Of a DNA stretch of 64,000 nt, positions 44,562 through 55,977 are shown piece by piece. Under the pieces are notes generated by a model. That model saw only the letters and a program-made list of their open reading frames with translations. It had not been told where the DNA came from and searched no databases. How positions within the stretch are numbered: the stretch's first letter is position 1; every line of letters starts with the position of its first letter. Position numbers and translations under genes: made by a program. The DNA comes from Dactylorhiza incarnata (lineage: Eukaryota > Streptophyta > Magnoliopsida > Asparagales > Orchidaceae). The stretch lies in the NCBI GenBank assembly GCA_033032865.1, contig JAWHQI010000004.1:20380001-20444000 (forward strand), written 5' to 3'.

Positions 44562-46240
44562 CAACATAACCGTTCGGCTTCCTTCACGTGACGAGCGGAT
44601 AAACTCCTCGTCTTCCACTAAAATTGCCATTCCTATTGACCATTTCAAGTATGGCTTCAAATTTCCTCCTCCTCTTGAAGTCATCGCTATTTTTGATCAC
44701 TACGGGGTTGTGCCCGGACAACTCCCGCCGAATTCCATTGCCTCTATCTATAGCTTTATCTCATATCTGCGGTCAGAGCGAGTTAAGTTTTCGATTTCTT
44801 GGTTTCGAAAGTTCTTCTCTGTGCGGTCTACTCCGGACGCCGGGACCTCCGTTTTTTGAGGTCATATGTATTTTGGATGTCGGGGGATGAAAGTCATTAA
44901 TCTCGCGAAGAAGGTTGCGAGTTGGTCCGAACGATATGCTATCTTCGAAGGCCCCCTAGGATTATTGCAGGTCAACCTGCAGACGAACAGTGCGGCGGAT
45001 TTCAAGTCGGTTAAGCTTGGAGAAGCTGAGCAAAAGATCTTCGAATACCTGGAGAACGAGCGACTCGACGTGAATCATTATATTCCATTGTTCGCGGAGC
45101 TGGCAGATGTCCGCCCTGAGGATAGTAAGTTTCTCCTTAACTCGTCATTTTATGACTGCGCGGACTGTTCTTCTAAGTTTCAAATTTTTGCAGCTGCCAC
45201 AGTCGTTCCCTTAAACAAGCCGGTTACTCCGGCCACTCCAGTTCTGACCCAGAGGGAGAAGCGACAAAGGAAATCCGACCCGCAGTGGTCTGAAGAGGAG
45301 AGCCCGGCTTCTTCAGGCGAGTTCGAGTTTCTTCGCTCTTGCAGCAACCCGCGCGATCTTAAGGGTAAGCCGACAGTCCTTTGGCATAAGGATGGTGAAT
45401 GCGTGCAAGTATCCACTGCTCTCCCATTCTGGGGGAGTGAGAAGATTAGTCGGCATGCGTTAGCCGCCGGGGCTGCCATGTATGGCCGAAAAACTTTGAA
45501 GAGACTGAAGAGGGTTCCAGAAGAGGAACTTTCCAGAGTAGCCGCGCAGGCTGGCGCATGGGACTTTGCGGCCAATCATTTTATGGCACTTTCATATAAA
45601 CAACTGGTATCAGCCCATACTTACCTGGAGAAGAAGTTCGCCGACCACGCCGATGAGAATGCCAAACTAAAGGAGATTATTGCGGTAAGTTTCTGACAAA
45701 CACTTCGGGCTTATAACTTTCAGACCGCGCGACCTAACATTTGCCTTCCTTTTATAGCATCAATATGATATGGACAACCCGGATTTTCAAGACGAGGTCT
45801 TCCCCCATGTAGCCAAAGGGATTGACGGTGCCCTAAATCGCCTGCGAGATCGGGACGGCCTGGTCTCGGGTTTTGAGGAAACAACCTTCCCGGATCTCTA
45901 TCCTGGCCTGAAGGACAAACTAGATGAAATAACCTGCCGAGCCAAGGGGAAGGACAAGATCGAGTCCAGTAGTACCGAGGAAGAGAGCAATGGAGAAGAA
46001 ATCAAGAAAGAACCCGCCGCGGTTGAAAAAGAAGACGGCTCAGATGCAGGATCCGATGATTCCGATGAGGCCGGGCGGTCTAGGTCTCACCAGTCGGGCG
46101 ACTCAGGTAGCTCAAGTAGCTCGGGTAGCAGCTCCTCGGGTTCTTCCATTTCCAGTAAAGGATATTCGCCTGAGGTGGATATTACTGGCGATGAAGACTC
46201 AAGTTCTCCTGCGACCAAGAAACTCAAGCCGGACGAATAG
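44562..46240 (+). pseudogene. Tat-E antisense gene 1, remainder
   Basis: It continues in frame from 30644. Exons end at 45124 and 45684, and the last runs 45758-46240; the introns (45125-45193, 45685-45757) have GTAAGT and CAG/TAG ends at the same positions as in Tat-B and Tat-D. The globular region reads IAIPIDHFKYGFKFP, FDHYGVVPGQLPPNS and YFGCRGMKVINLAKKV. One TGA at about 44856, just before that last block, is the only stop I see. The middle region matches Tat-B (VSTALPFWGSEK against VSTALPHWSNEK). The tail is acidic and serine-rich. Protein blocks are kept better than the surrounding DNA. Confidence 0.82.
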
Positions 46241-47381
46241 CTCCTTTTTGAAATTTTTCTTTTTGTTTTTGCATGACCGACGGCTTGATTTTGTTTAGCC
46301 GGTCGGTCATAAATTAATGTAAAGATATTTTGGAAATGAAATGGAAAGCTTTTACCTCTCTAATTGTTTGTTTTTCTGCGACTTACTTGCGTTCGTTGCG
46401 GTCTTCTTTCCTTTAATTAGGTCGTGCGGCTTGAATATATAATTTGAACGGTCAGACATTGAAACTCTTCAACCTATTGCGAATGCTTCATAATAACCAA
46501 GAATAGCTTCAGGCTGCTGAGAAATCATGACCATGCGGTTTGAACAGGTTTTGTTTGATTCGACGACTCCTCATATTTGATTGTAAGTCGCGCGGCCATT
46601 ACCCGGCCTGATGTAATCACTTTTATGAGACATACCAAGTCATAAAGAAGCAGTCGACCGATTTGAACGGTCAATACTTTGATTCAGACGACTTATAATT
46701 TGAATGACATTGCTTGCGAATACAATCAACAATAGATATACCCGTGCGATTTATATATATAACTCGGGTGGATAGAACCCCAATCGGGAAATTGAATGTA
46801 ACCAAAGCGCGCGATTATAACTGGCTTTTCATAATTGTTCCACCAGATTGAGAATGCCAAGTAATAAGTAAATAATCGACAGGCCGAGCGATTAGCATCT
46901 AATCCGGATGGTTCACGTAACTCAGATTTCCCCATGAACATAATTAGTTAACTGCTATGTCTGTACGGTATATATATAACTCGGGCGGACAAAAATTCGG
47001 ACAGGAAATTGACATAACCAAGTCGTGCAATCATAACTTGGCCTTTTCAAAATTATTCCACAATATGGAATATCAAGCCACAAGAAAACAGCCGGTAGGT
47101 CGCGCAATTAATATTATCGGCGGATAAACCCGAGCGATCTTTATATACTCTGAGCGGATTCTGTTGCTTGATTATGAAGAGCCTCACATTATTTTACCAA
47201 ATTCGATCGGTCTCACGACCAGGCTACCTGACAACTTTGATATCTGTTTATTTCAAATCGCAAGGCTCCAACACAAATCGCCCGGTCTGCGATATGCTTG
47301 TTGAAAAGCTGTTTCCTCCTCATATGGTCAAAAACACCCTATGAGATGGGATAATTCCCTGTAATGTGGTAAAGAGCAGCT
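46241..47381. other. Spacer between antisense gene 1 and hairpin array of Tat-E
   Basis: AT-rich with scattered GGTCG/CGGTC and CGCGCGA motifs and two similar blocks holding TATATAACTCGG (about 46757 and 46971). It corresponds to 15977-17071 and 37946-39502 but lacks the 99-bp array. No gene is seen. Confidence 0.55.
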
Positions 47382-47812
47382 ACAAACTCAGATGAACAAA
47401 TGGGCAGGTGGGCCTAGGCGGCAGCCATTGCTTTCCTCAGATGGTCATAGGAGTTGTAGAGGAAAAGAAAAAAGAGAAGTACAAACCTAGATGACCAAGT
47501 GGGCAGGTGGTCCTAGGCGACGACCATTGCTTTCCTCAAGTGGTCATGAAGGCTGTAAGTGACTCAGCTGCTCTCTTGTCTAGGGCTACAAGCCGAGTTG
47601 ATCAATTGGGCAGGTGTGGTTATGCCGCGGGGGCTATACCGACATTGCTTTCCTCAGAAAGATCAACCCAGTTGTGGGTCCCACTTAGGCATCGCTTAAG
47701 AGTACCTAGGAATATTCGATGGTCACAGACTAAGATGATCAGTTGGGCAGGTGTGGTTATGCCGCGAAGGCTATACCGACATTGCTTTCCTCAGAAAGAT
47801 CATCAAAGCTGT
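47382..47812 (-). repeat. Hairpin repeat array of Tat-E, four units
   Basis: On the minus strand the units (47812-47725, 47675-47588, 47556-47481, 47457-47382) carry arms GATGATC/GATCATC, GTTGATC/GATCAAC, ATGACCA/TGGTCAT and a decayed last stem. Outer stems are ACAGCCT/AGGTTTGT and ACAACTC/GAGTTTGT, further matched changes relative to Tat-B and Tat-D. The core GAGGAAAGCAATG and CACCTGCCCA are unchanged. Confidence 0.8.
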
Positions 47813-48159
47813 AACTATATCCCTCCCGGGGAATGACAGAGCCAACATTCACCCGGACCTCCCTTGATGCAGGGGTGTGTCAGATATCAGCCAGGATCCA
47901 AGGTTCCGAAGACAACCGCATGGGAATTGGCAAGCTACCACTACACGTGTGCGAAAACTCCCCGCTACGCATGATCTTCATGGTTTTACGCTAATGACTA
48001 CAATCCGAGGGGGTTCAAGCAGAACTTGGCGATGTCTCCGCGGTTCAGTGAGGTTGATATATAAGAAAGTGTAAAAAGGAAACATCAGACATAGAGAAGT
48101 GTCAGTATGGGGTTTCTCATTAAAATATCCAAAAAATGCAAGCTAGTAAAGAGGACATT
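47813..48159 (-). other. Conserved pol 3' trailer of Tat-E
   Basis: The inverted counterpart of 15050-15395. The same blocks are recognisable; no gene is seen. Confidence 0.6.
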
Positions 48160-51100
48160 TTAGGGATAAAACCGTTTGAGATCGTCACCGCTCCAGGTGC
48201 GTGAGATGTCTTCACCTTCACTCGTCTGGAGGCGGTAAGCCCCACTTTTTAGTACTTCCGTGATGATAAAAGGTCCGGACCAATTAGGATTTAGCTTCCC
48301 AACGTTGCCTGCTCTGGCTGCTACATCAACCTTCTTTAGCACAATGTCTCTGTTGGAGTTACCATTGTGATCTAGAAGTGGTCAAACGTGTAATGTCACT
48401 GCCAACGCGATATGAGCCTGCAGGGTCGCACATAAGAGCATGTGGAGAAGTTGGAAGATTGACTATGATGGTAAAGGTTACCAATCACCATATAGAATGG
48501 GGAAAGTCCAGCAAATGTTGTTGTCTGAATTTGTTGGGTTTACACGGATAGAATTCGTCGGATTCGTCGGGATTCGTCGGATTATTCCGTGGAAACTCGA
48601 CAAATTATTACAGAGTCCCTTAACTCGGCAAGTGTTGCCGTCTGATCGGATTCGTCGGAATTCGTCGGGTCGTCCCGACGAAACTCGACGAACTGTTACA
48701 GAGATCATTAACTCGGCAAATGTTGCCGTCTGACATGATTCGTCGGATTCGTCAGATTGTTCCATGGAATCTCGACGAATTATCACAGAGAGCATTAACT
48801 CGGCAAATGTTGCCGTCTGATGTGATTCGTCGGAATTCGTCAGATTGTCCCATGAAAACTCGACGAATGCTGTTCCGTGGAATCCCGACGAATTGTAACA
48901 GAAGCCCCTATTCTGCTGTGTGGTCTGCGGATAGCGATTCTTCTAGAAGCTGTTTATCCTTTGGGTATAAATAGGACTTCTTTTAGGGTTCTCATTACTA
49001 ACAAAATTGAAGCCGACGGAAGGAGTTCCGCTCTCGCTCGAACCCTAGACGGAAGTGTTCCGCCGTTCTGAATCGCCTCCGCCGACTTCCTCTCCGACGA
49101 TTGTCGTCGGTGTTGTTCTTTCTGAAGCGGATCTAGCAATCCGTGGAAGCGCAAGGTGTAGTCTTCTTCTCCCGGCTCGTGTGGACTGCTGTAGAGACGT
49201 AGACATTATTCTACGTGATAACTCTTGCAAAGCCGACGAAGGCAATCTTCTTCTTGGAGCATCTAGGTTGGATTTGATCCAATCCCGCCAAGGTAATTTC
49301 ATACCTAGCATTTTGATTTACTTCTTGATTCAATATTCATGGTCGATCCGAATCTTTTGGGTTGTTTCTCTTCATTTCCGCTGCACCTACATTTGATGTA
49401 TGGTTCTAGAAAAACCCAACAGTCTCCGACTGCGAAATGCTTTACTCTCACATTCTTGTCAAAGCATTTCGCCATTCTCCTTTTAACTTCTTCCTGTCTG
49501 ATGGTTGCCTCGTCCTGAAGTTCTTCGATCAAATCCAAACTATACTTGACAGCCTCATCATTTTCATCTATCCATGCTTCTCCTCCCTCCTTTGCATATA
49601 TAACTCCTGGAGTGAACACCTCAAATTCTACAGGAACAACAGCTTCCGAGCCATGGGATAATTTGAATGGTGTCTCCCCCGTAGCTGAAGATGGAGTGGT
49701 ACGAAGACCAAAGGATGGAAGGGAGTTGGCCTGCCCAATTTCCTCTTTGATTCAAGACCCTCTTCATCAGAAGTTGCTGGATCTGCTGATAATCAGCTGC
49801 TTCTACCTGACCATTTGTCCTTGGATGATGCATCGAAGCAAACCGAAGATCAATTCCCACCTGATCACAAAAGTTTATCATCTCCGGATTGTTAAATTGC
49901 GGACCATTGTCAGTGGCGATTGCTAGCGGAATTCCATGCCGACAGATTATCTCTCCCCATATGAAGTTCTTGATAATTTGAGTTGTAGTTCTTGCTAATG
50001 CCTTCGCCTCAATCCATTTACTGAAATAGTCAATCATCACGATAATAAAGCGATGCTGGCCGCTGGCTATTGGGAAGGGTCCGATAAGGTCCATCCCCCA
50101 CACTGCGAAGGGCCATGGCGCAGTTATTAATCTGAGTGACTGAGCGGGCAAATGCTGGAGAGGGGCAAACTTTTGGCACTGAACACATCGCTTAGCAAAT
50201 GTTTCGGCATCCTTCCTCATGGTTGGCCAGAAATATCCCTGCCTCAAGATTCTCTTCTCCAGAGTCTTTGCTCCTGAATGGATACCACACTCCCCAGAAT
50301 GAACTTCTTGAAGTATGGTTGGGATTTCAGATTCAGAAACACATCGTGCTGAGGGAGAGATCAAAGTCTTTCTGTGGAGAACTCCTTCTATCAGATAATA
50401 GTATGCCGCTTTTCTTTTGAATCTTCTCCTATCTTTGATGTAATGATGGATCTCCCCTTTTGACAAAAACAGCTCGTAAGGATCCTTCCACGAAGGATTA
50501 TGATCAATTTGCATGAGTTCCGCTTCATCTGTTGCTGGATGAAAAAGTTCAGAGGTCACTCCCCCGGATGGAAGACCGAACTTTGACAATTCATCTGCTT
50601 CCTCGTTTTGCATCCTTGGAATATGCTCGATAATGAATGACTTGAATCTTCCTATTTCCTTTTTGGCTAACAGTAGATATTTCCTCAGAATCGGCTCCCT
50701 TGTCTCATAATTCCCCAAGACCTGAGAGGCCATTACCAATGAATCGGTTCTAACATGTGCATGTTCTATGCCCAGCTCTTTTGCAAGCCTTAGCCCAGCC
50801 AAAAGTGCTTCATATTCTGCCTGATTATTCGTCACTAGAAAGAAGAATTTGATAGCATGTTCTAGCCTGATGCCATTTGGACTGATTAAAACTACCCCGG
50901 CTCCCACAGAGTTTTTTCCAGAAGCCCCATCCACATAGATGACCCAAGCCAAAGGAGATTGCACCACCTGTTCAGATCTAGGTTCTGCTGTATCCACCAA
51001 GAAGTCTGCCAAGATTTGTGCTTTGATTGCTGTTCGGGGGATGTACGATATTTCAAATTCGCTTAATTCGATAGCCCATTTAGCCAACCTTCATGAATGA

Positions 51101-54100
51101 TCTGGCTTTTTAAGAACATTTCTTAAAGGATGATCTGTAATTACTTGGACAGGATGAGCCTGGAAATAAGGACGAAGCCTTCGCGAAGACATAACTAAGG
51201 CCAATGCTAGTTTCTCCAAGATTGAATATCTAGTTTCTGCATCTTTGAGAATGTGGCTAACATAATATATCGGGAACTGCCTCTTCTTTTCTTCCCGAAC
51301 GAGGATAGAACTTACCGCATTTGGGCCGACTCCCAAATATAAGAATAATGTTTCCCCCTCACAGGGACTTTGGAGTAGCAGAGTTGAAGTCAACTGTACT
51401 TTTAGCTGCTCGAAAGCCCTATTACACTCCTCGGTCCATTCAAACTTTAATCCTCCTCGCAGTATTTTAAAGAATGGGGCACTTTTATCCCCGGATTTGG
51501 AGATAAACCTGCTCAATCCTGCCAATCTTCCTCCAAGCTGCTGAACTTCCTTGGTATTTCGAGGAGGGGTCATATCAAGGATGGCCTTCACCTTATCTGG
51601 ATTCGGTGCAAGGCCATCGGGAGTTAAGAGATGCCCGAGAAACTTTCCTTTGCTTGCCCCAAACACACATTTCAATGGGTTTAATTTTAACTTGAACCTC
51701 CGTAGAGTAGCGAATGTCTCTACGAGGTCTTTCAAGTGTAATGAAAATGTTTTACTTTTCAGAAGGAGATCATCAACGTAAACTTCGAGGTTCCTGCCTT
51801 TTAATGCTTAAAGATGGTATCCATCATTCTTTGATATGTTGCGCCCGCATTTTTAAGACCGAAAGGCATTACGAGATAGCAGTAACACCCATCATTTGTG
51901 ATAAATGAGGTGTGCGGGATATCAGGTTTGTGCATTTTAATTTGATGATACCCAGAGAAAGCATCGAGAAAACTCATAAAATCATACCCAACCGCGGAAT
52001 CAACTAAGAAGACATCTATCCGAGTCAAAGGGTAGCAATCTTTGGGACATGCTTTATTAAGTTTGGTGAAGTCTACGCACATGCGCCACTTCCCACCAGA
52101 TTTCTTAACCATTACAACATTCGACATCCACGTGGGATATTGAATTTCAGAAATAAAGCCTGCTTTCAGGAGTTTGGCAACCTCCTCTCTGATGGGCAAT
52201 GCCAGCTTGGTTGCCACTTCTCTCTTCTTTTGCTGGACGGGCTTGAACTCGGGAGATACGTTCAGATGATGACAAGCCACGTCCGGATCCACTCCTGTCA
52301 TATCCTCTGCTGACCAGGCGAAGACATCCAGGTTATCCAAAAGGCAGGAGATCAGCTCCACTTTCTCCTCCTCCAGTAACTCAGCATTGATGACTAGTTT
52401 CTTTTCTTCCCCTTCAGCAATAGGGACCTCTTGGGTCGCCTGGGCAGGTTCCAGGTGAGCCCCTCTCGATATTTTCCTTCCTCAGCAGCCCTTGGGGATT
52501 CAGCAATTTCCAGAACTTCAATCGTGGCCTTGGGAAGTGAAACGTCGGTGATCATGTTGACAGTTCGGACGTAACACTCCCGAGCTACCTTTGGGTTACT
52601 TCTAACCCGATGCTGCCTTCCGTCAGCGGCAAACTTAAGAGCAAGATGGAAGGTTGACACTACTGCCCGGTATGCATTAAGAATCGGTCTCCCGAATATG
52701 GCGCAGTAGTTGCTTGGGGCATCCACCACCATGAAATTGATTAGCTTTATCACTCCTCCAAGAGAGACCAGGAGCTTTACTGAACCCTCTACTTCTTTCT
52801 TCTCCCAAAAAAAACCGTAGAGGGGCCCGTCGGTGGAAAGCAGAGGCTTTCCAGTTTTCAGGGCTTCGAAGGTTGGGCGGAAAAGGAGATTGACAGAGCT
52901 GCCTGTGTCAATCGAGATTTTGTGAACAGTATAATTCTCGATGACGGCTTTGATGACTACCACATCATCAAAAGGATTGGTTTTGGGAGGAAGGTCATCT
53001 TGACCAAAGGTGATAATAGTGCTTTCGGGGGGAGAACTTTCGCGATGCTGTTTTTGCGAGATGATTCTACTCCAGCTCCTCCATGGATACAATAGATGTC
53101 CCCCAAAGGGCCCACATCATTAACTTCGATGCATTCGACGGAAGGATGGATGTCTCCATAGCAGCTGGCGTCTTCGACGTCGGCGCATTCCCACGTTACT
53201 TCCACTATTTCTTTCTCTTTTTTCTTCTCAGTCGCTGGCTCAGCAGTTGACTCTTTCCGAAATAGGCCCCGGAGCTTTCCTTCTCCCAGGAGCCTCTCTA
53301 TCAGCAAGCGAAGGGCCCGACAGTTTTCAGTCAGATGCCCTCCCTCCTTATGATATTCACAGAAGAGGTTCGGATTTCGATTTTGAACATCCGATGTCAG
53401 AGGAGCGGGTCTTCTGAAATCTGACCTTTTCTGCAGGATCTGGACCACTTCGTCCATGGTGACATTTAAGGGAGTGAACGACTCTTGCGAGTCATCATAT
53501 TGAGTGGGCAGAATGACTGGAGGTGGCTGCGCAGTGTACTGTGGCAAGTATACCGGCATAATTTGCAGAAGAGGAACGGATGGAGCGGGAGCGATGACCA
53601 ACGGCGGTTTCTGATCTTGAAACCGTTGATGGCTCATGAATGGTTGCTTATTTTTGTAGTTTCTTCCCCTTTGGGAATGGGGTTCAAAGTGGGACTGATT
53701 TGATGGCGGGTGGTGAAAGGACGGATTGGACCGCTCCTTGTCGCTTACCAGCTTTGCGACATATTTGCCAAACTTAACATTTCCTGATAAGTCCTAGCTC
53801 CCTTATATTAGCTTCAAATTTTAGGGGGTCCTCTCTCAAGCCATGGATGAGGGCAACCCTATAAAGCTCTGGATCCACATTTTGGACTTCCATGATCTCC
53901 TTCTGGAAGCGGTCTACGAAACGGGCCCACGTTTCGTCTTCCCGCTGCTTTATATCGAAAAGGGCTGCCGGGCCACTTTTCCTCTTCCTTGAGGTGGAGA
54001 ATCTTAGCAAAAACTCCCTTCGCAGCTCAGCAAAACAACCGATCGATCTGGGATGCAGCCCATAAAACCACTCCCTTGCTTGTCCTTCAAAGTAGGTCAC

Positions 54101-54802
54101 AAGGAGTTTGCACTTAGTCGCATCAGTTAAGGTCCTAAGAGCGATGGCTGACTCGAAGGCTTGTAGATGAACAGTGGGATCAGTTTCCCCACTGAAAGCT
54201 GGAAGACGAGGCTCTCTGAAATTATTAGGGGCTGGCTCCCCCCGGACTTCATCCACAAAGGGAGAAGTTTCTTCCATATCTTCATATAGAGCAGGGTAGT
54301 AAGCCGCTGAAGCCGCGTCTGCTCGCGGACAAGCCGCCTGGTAAGAGGACCGGGCAGCAGCTTCTGGCGGGTAGAAAGGGTGAGCAGCGGCCTCAGGCGG
54401 ATATGACAAGAGGGCTACTCCTTCTGACGGATAGGACAGGCGGGCTGCATGAGAAGCCGCCCCCTGGAAATCGAGGACTCGAGCCGGCATGCTGTGCACG
54501 GCTTCCTGGTAGAAGTTTTGCCTGGCAGCAAAACCTTCTTGCTGGGGTTGGAGGTTGGCGGCTTGTGGTAGCGGGTAAGATGGAGGCGGAGGAGGAACCG
54601 GAGTCACCGCCTGATTAACCGCGGTTTGCTGTGGAACTAACCGCTCGGTTAATAGGGCCAAAGTCTGACTGATTGCATCCAACCGCTGATCAGTCGCCTT
54701 TTGAGCCCGCTCGGCTTCTCTTCTGGATTGCTCCAAGGCATCCCACAAAGAGTCCTCACTGTGATCGGAGCGGTCTCCAAGGGGGAACTGGCGGTCTGAC
54801 AT
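48160..54802 (-). pseudogene. Tat-E gag-pro-pol polyprotein (broken, split by a solo LTR)
   Basis: It starts MSDRQFPLGDRSDHSEDS at 54802. The gag domain lies at about 54170-53770, the CHHC knuckle at about 53362-53319, protease DTGSS at about 52905, RT at 52200-51560 with YVDD at 51780-51769, archaeal-type RNase H at about 50950-50600 and integrase at about 50310-49700. Breaks include frameshifts near 53775, 53000, 52400, 51800 and 49700 and a stop at about 51090. The C-terminal integrase is split by the copia-type solo LTR (48351-49421); the frame on either side of it (49619-49427 and 48345-48160) matches the continuous C-terminal domain of the other copies. The block 51087-49621 (RNase H, aRH, integrase core) is open. 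Confidence 0.9.
48351..49421 (+). repeat. Solo LTR of a Ty1/copia-type element
   Basis: A 1,071-bp insertion with ends TGTTGGAGTT and AAACCCAACA and a perfect GTCTC duplication (48346-48350, 49422-49426). No internal region is present, so it is a solo LTR left by LTR-LTR recombination. TATAAATA at 48966-48973 orients it to the plus strand. U3 has about three tandem modules of roughly 110 bp containing CTCGACGAATT, AACTCGGCAAATGTTGCCGT and GATTCGTCGGA. Assignment to Ty1/copia rests on the TGTTGG...CCAACA style of ends and is not proven. Confidence 0.8.
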
Positions 54803-54854
54803 TATGGCAAAGAGGATTTCACCGACAATACGCGATCTGAAGGTCGTGTGTTTC

Positions 54855-55823
54855 TGTTGAGTCCGAAATCGCACCTCTGAAGGAAATCAGAGGCTGCGGG
54901 CTGCCGGTTACTTTTTAGATGGAGAAAACGAGACCGCTAGCAGCGGTCAAGGCCAGACTTTGCCCGTCACGGCGAATGCCACTCCTGTGAAGGGCTTTCC
55001 TTTGATTAAGAAGAAGCGGTTACAACGAGTTACAAGTGCAGGAAAGCAGAAGCCGACCGGTTAGACAGGTCGCAAGATGGGAAACTCGAGATTGCAGCTC
55101 AAACAAGCGAGCTCCTGGATTCGAGTGTGCGTGTCTTGGGAACGTTGCCGCCCCCTTTTTATAGGCTCGGGGGCCTGCCCAAACGGGCAGGGATAAAATA
55201 ACCGCCTGCCCGTGTACAGGAGAATCGGGTAGGTGGTGACGGGATATAGAGAGGAGAAGAGAATGAAGCCGCGCGACTTGGCGGCTTGCGCTTCCGATCT
55301 GTCCTGGCCGGGGACTGAAGATGCTGCGACCAAGACGATGATGCAACTCGAGCGGTCTACGACTTGAGGCCGTGGCTTGCCTGCTGGTCTTGAGACTTGA
55401 TTCTTCGTGGCGCAACCCGGGCGGTCTCTGACTTGAGACCGTGGCTTGCCTTCTGGACTTGAGCCTTGAGTATTCATGGCGCAACTCGGGCGGTCTCTGA
55501 CTTGAGACTGCGGCTTGCCTTCTGGACTTGAGCCTTGTTAACATTCAAGACGCAACCTGAGCGGTCTTCAACTTGAGACCGCGGTCTGCCTTTTGGACTT
55601 GGACTTTGATAGATTTTATGGCGCAACTTGAGCGGTCTCCGACTTGAGACCGCGGCTATCACTTGGACTTGAGCCTCGGTGATCTTCAATCTTTGGAGGC
55701 GACCTAAATGCTCAGACTGCCCGGTTGGTGGTGGACCTTATCGAACCTGAACCGGGCGACTTGTATCATCAGACCGCCCGGTCTTCGTGAAATGTTATTC
55801 GGATGCGGTCTTCTGGGTAAACA
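54855..55823 (-). repeat. LTR shared by Tat-E (5') and Tat-F (3')
   Basis: 969 bp, longer than the other LTRs because U3 holds about five repeats of roughly 66 bp (about 55320-55680), each with GCGGTCT/AGACCGC arms and CTTGCCTTCTGGACTTGAG. The TATA-like TATAAAAA lies at 55156-55163. The primer-site region and Tat-E gag flank it on the left, and a purine tract plus gene 2 of Tat-F on the right. Confidence 0.85.
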
Positions 55824-55977
55824 TAATCCCCGCATGTTTTCAAACTCCAAAGAGATTTCAAAGTCCTTTTCGCCTTTGCCTGAGAGCTCTCTACTTTGCA
55901 TAATTCTTCTGAAATCACGGAACGCTACTCGCCAATTGTGGTTAGGATTTTTCTGGTCGGCACCCGTCTGATCAGAA

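Larger units (their letters stand above)
5842..55823 (-). mobile_element. Tat-E: old host Tat element carrying all the other insertions
   Basis: Pieces of one minus-strand element can be read across the later insertions. They are a 3' LTR remnant (5842-6528), antisense gene 2 (6722-8665 and 29898-30082), antisense gene 1 (30493-30644 and 44562-46240), the hairpin trailer (47382-47812), gag-pro-pol (48160-54802) and an LTR (54855-55823). Subtracting Tat-B/C, Tat-D and the copia LTR leaves about 13.8 kb, the size of the intact Tat-D. At each break the reading frame of the interrupted gene resumes on the far side. The right-hand LTR is also the 3' LTR of Tat-F, so Tat-E is not a simple isolated insertion. 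Confidence 0.88.

Noticed and set aside
44866..45696. Separate 276-codon gene starting at the ATG at 44866
   Set aside because: That ATG follows an in-frame TGA within gene 1 of Tat-E; homologous copies continue without a start there.
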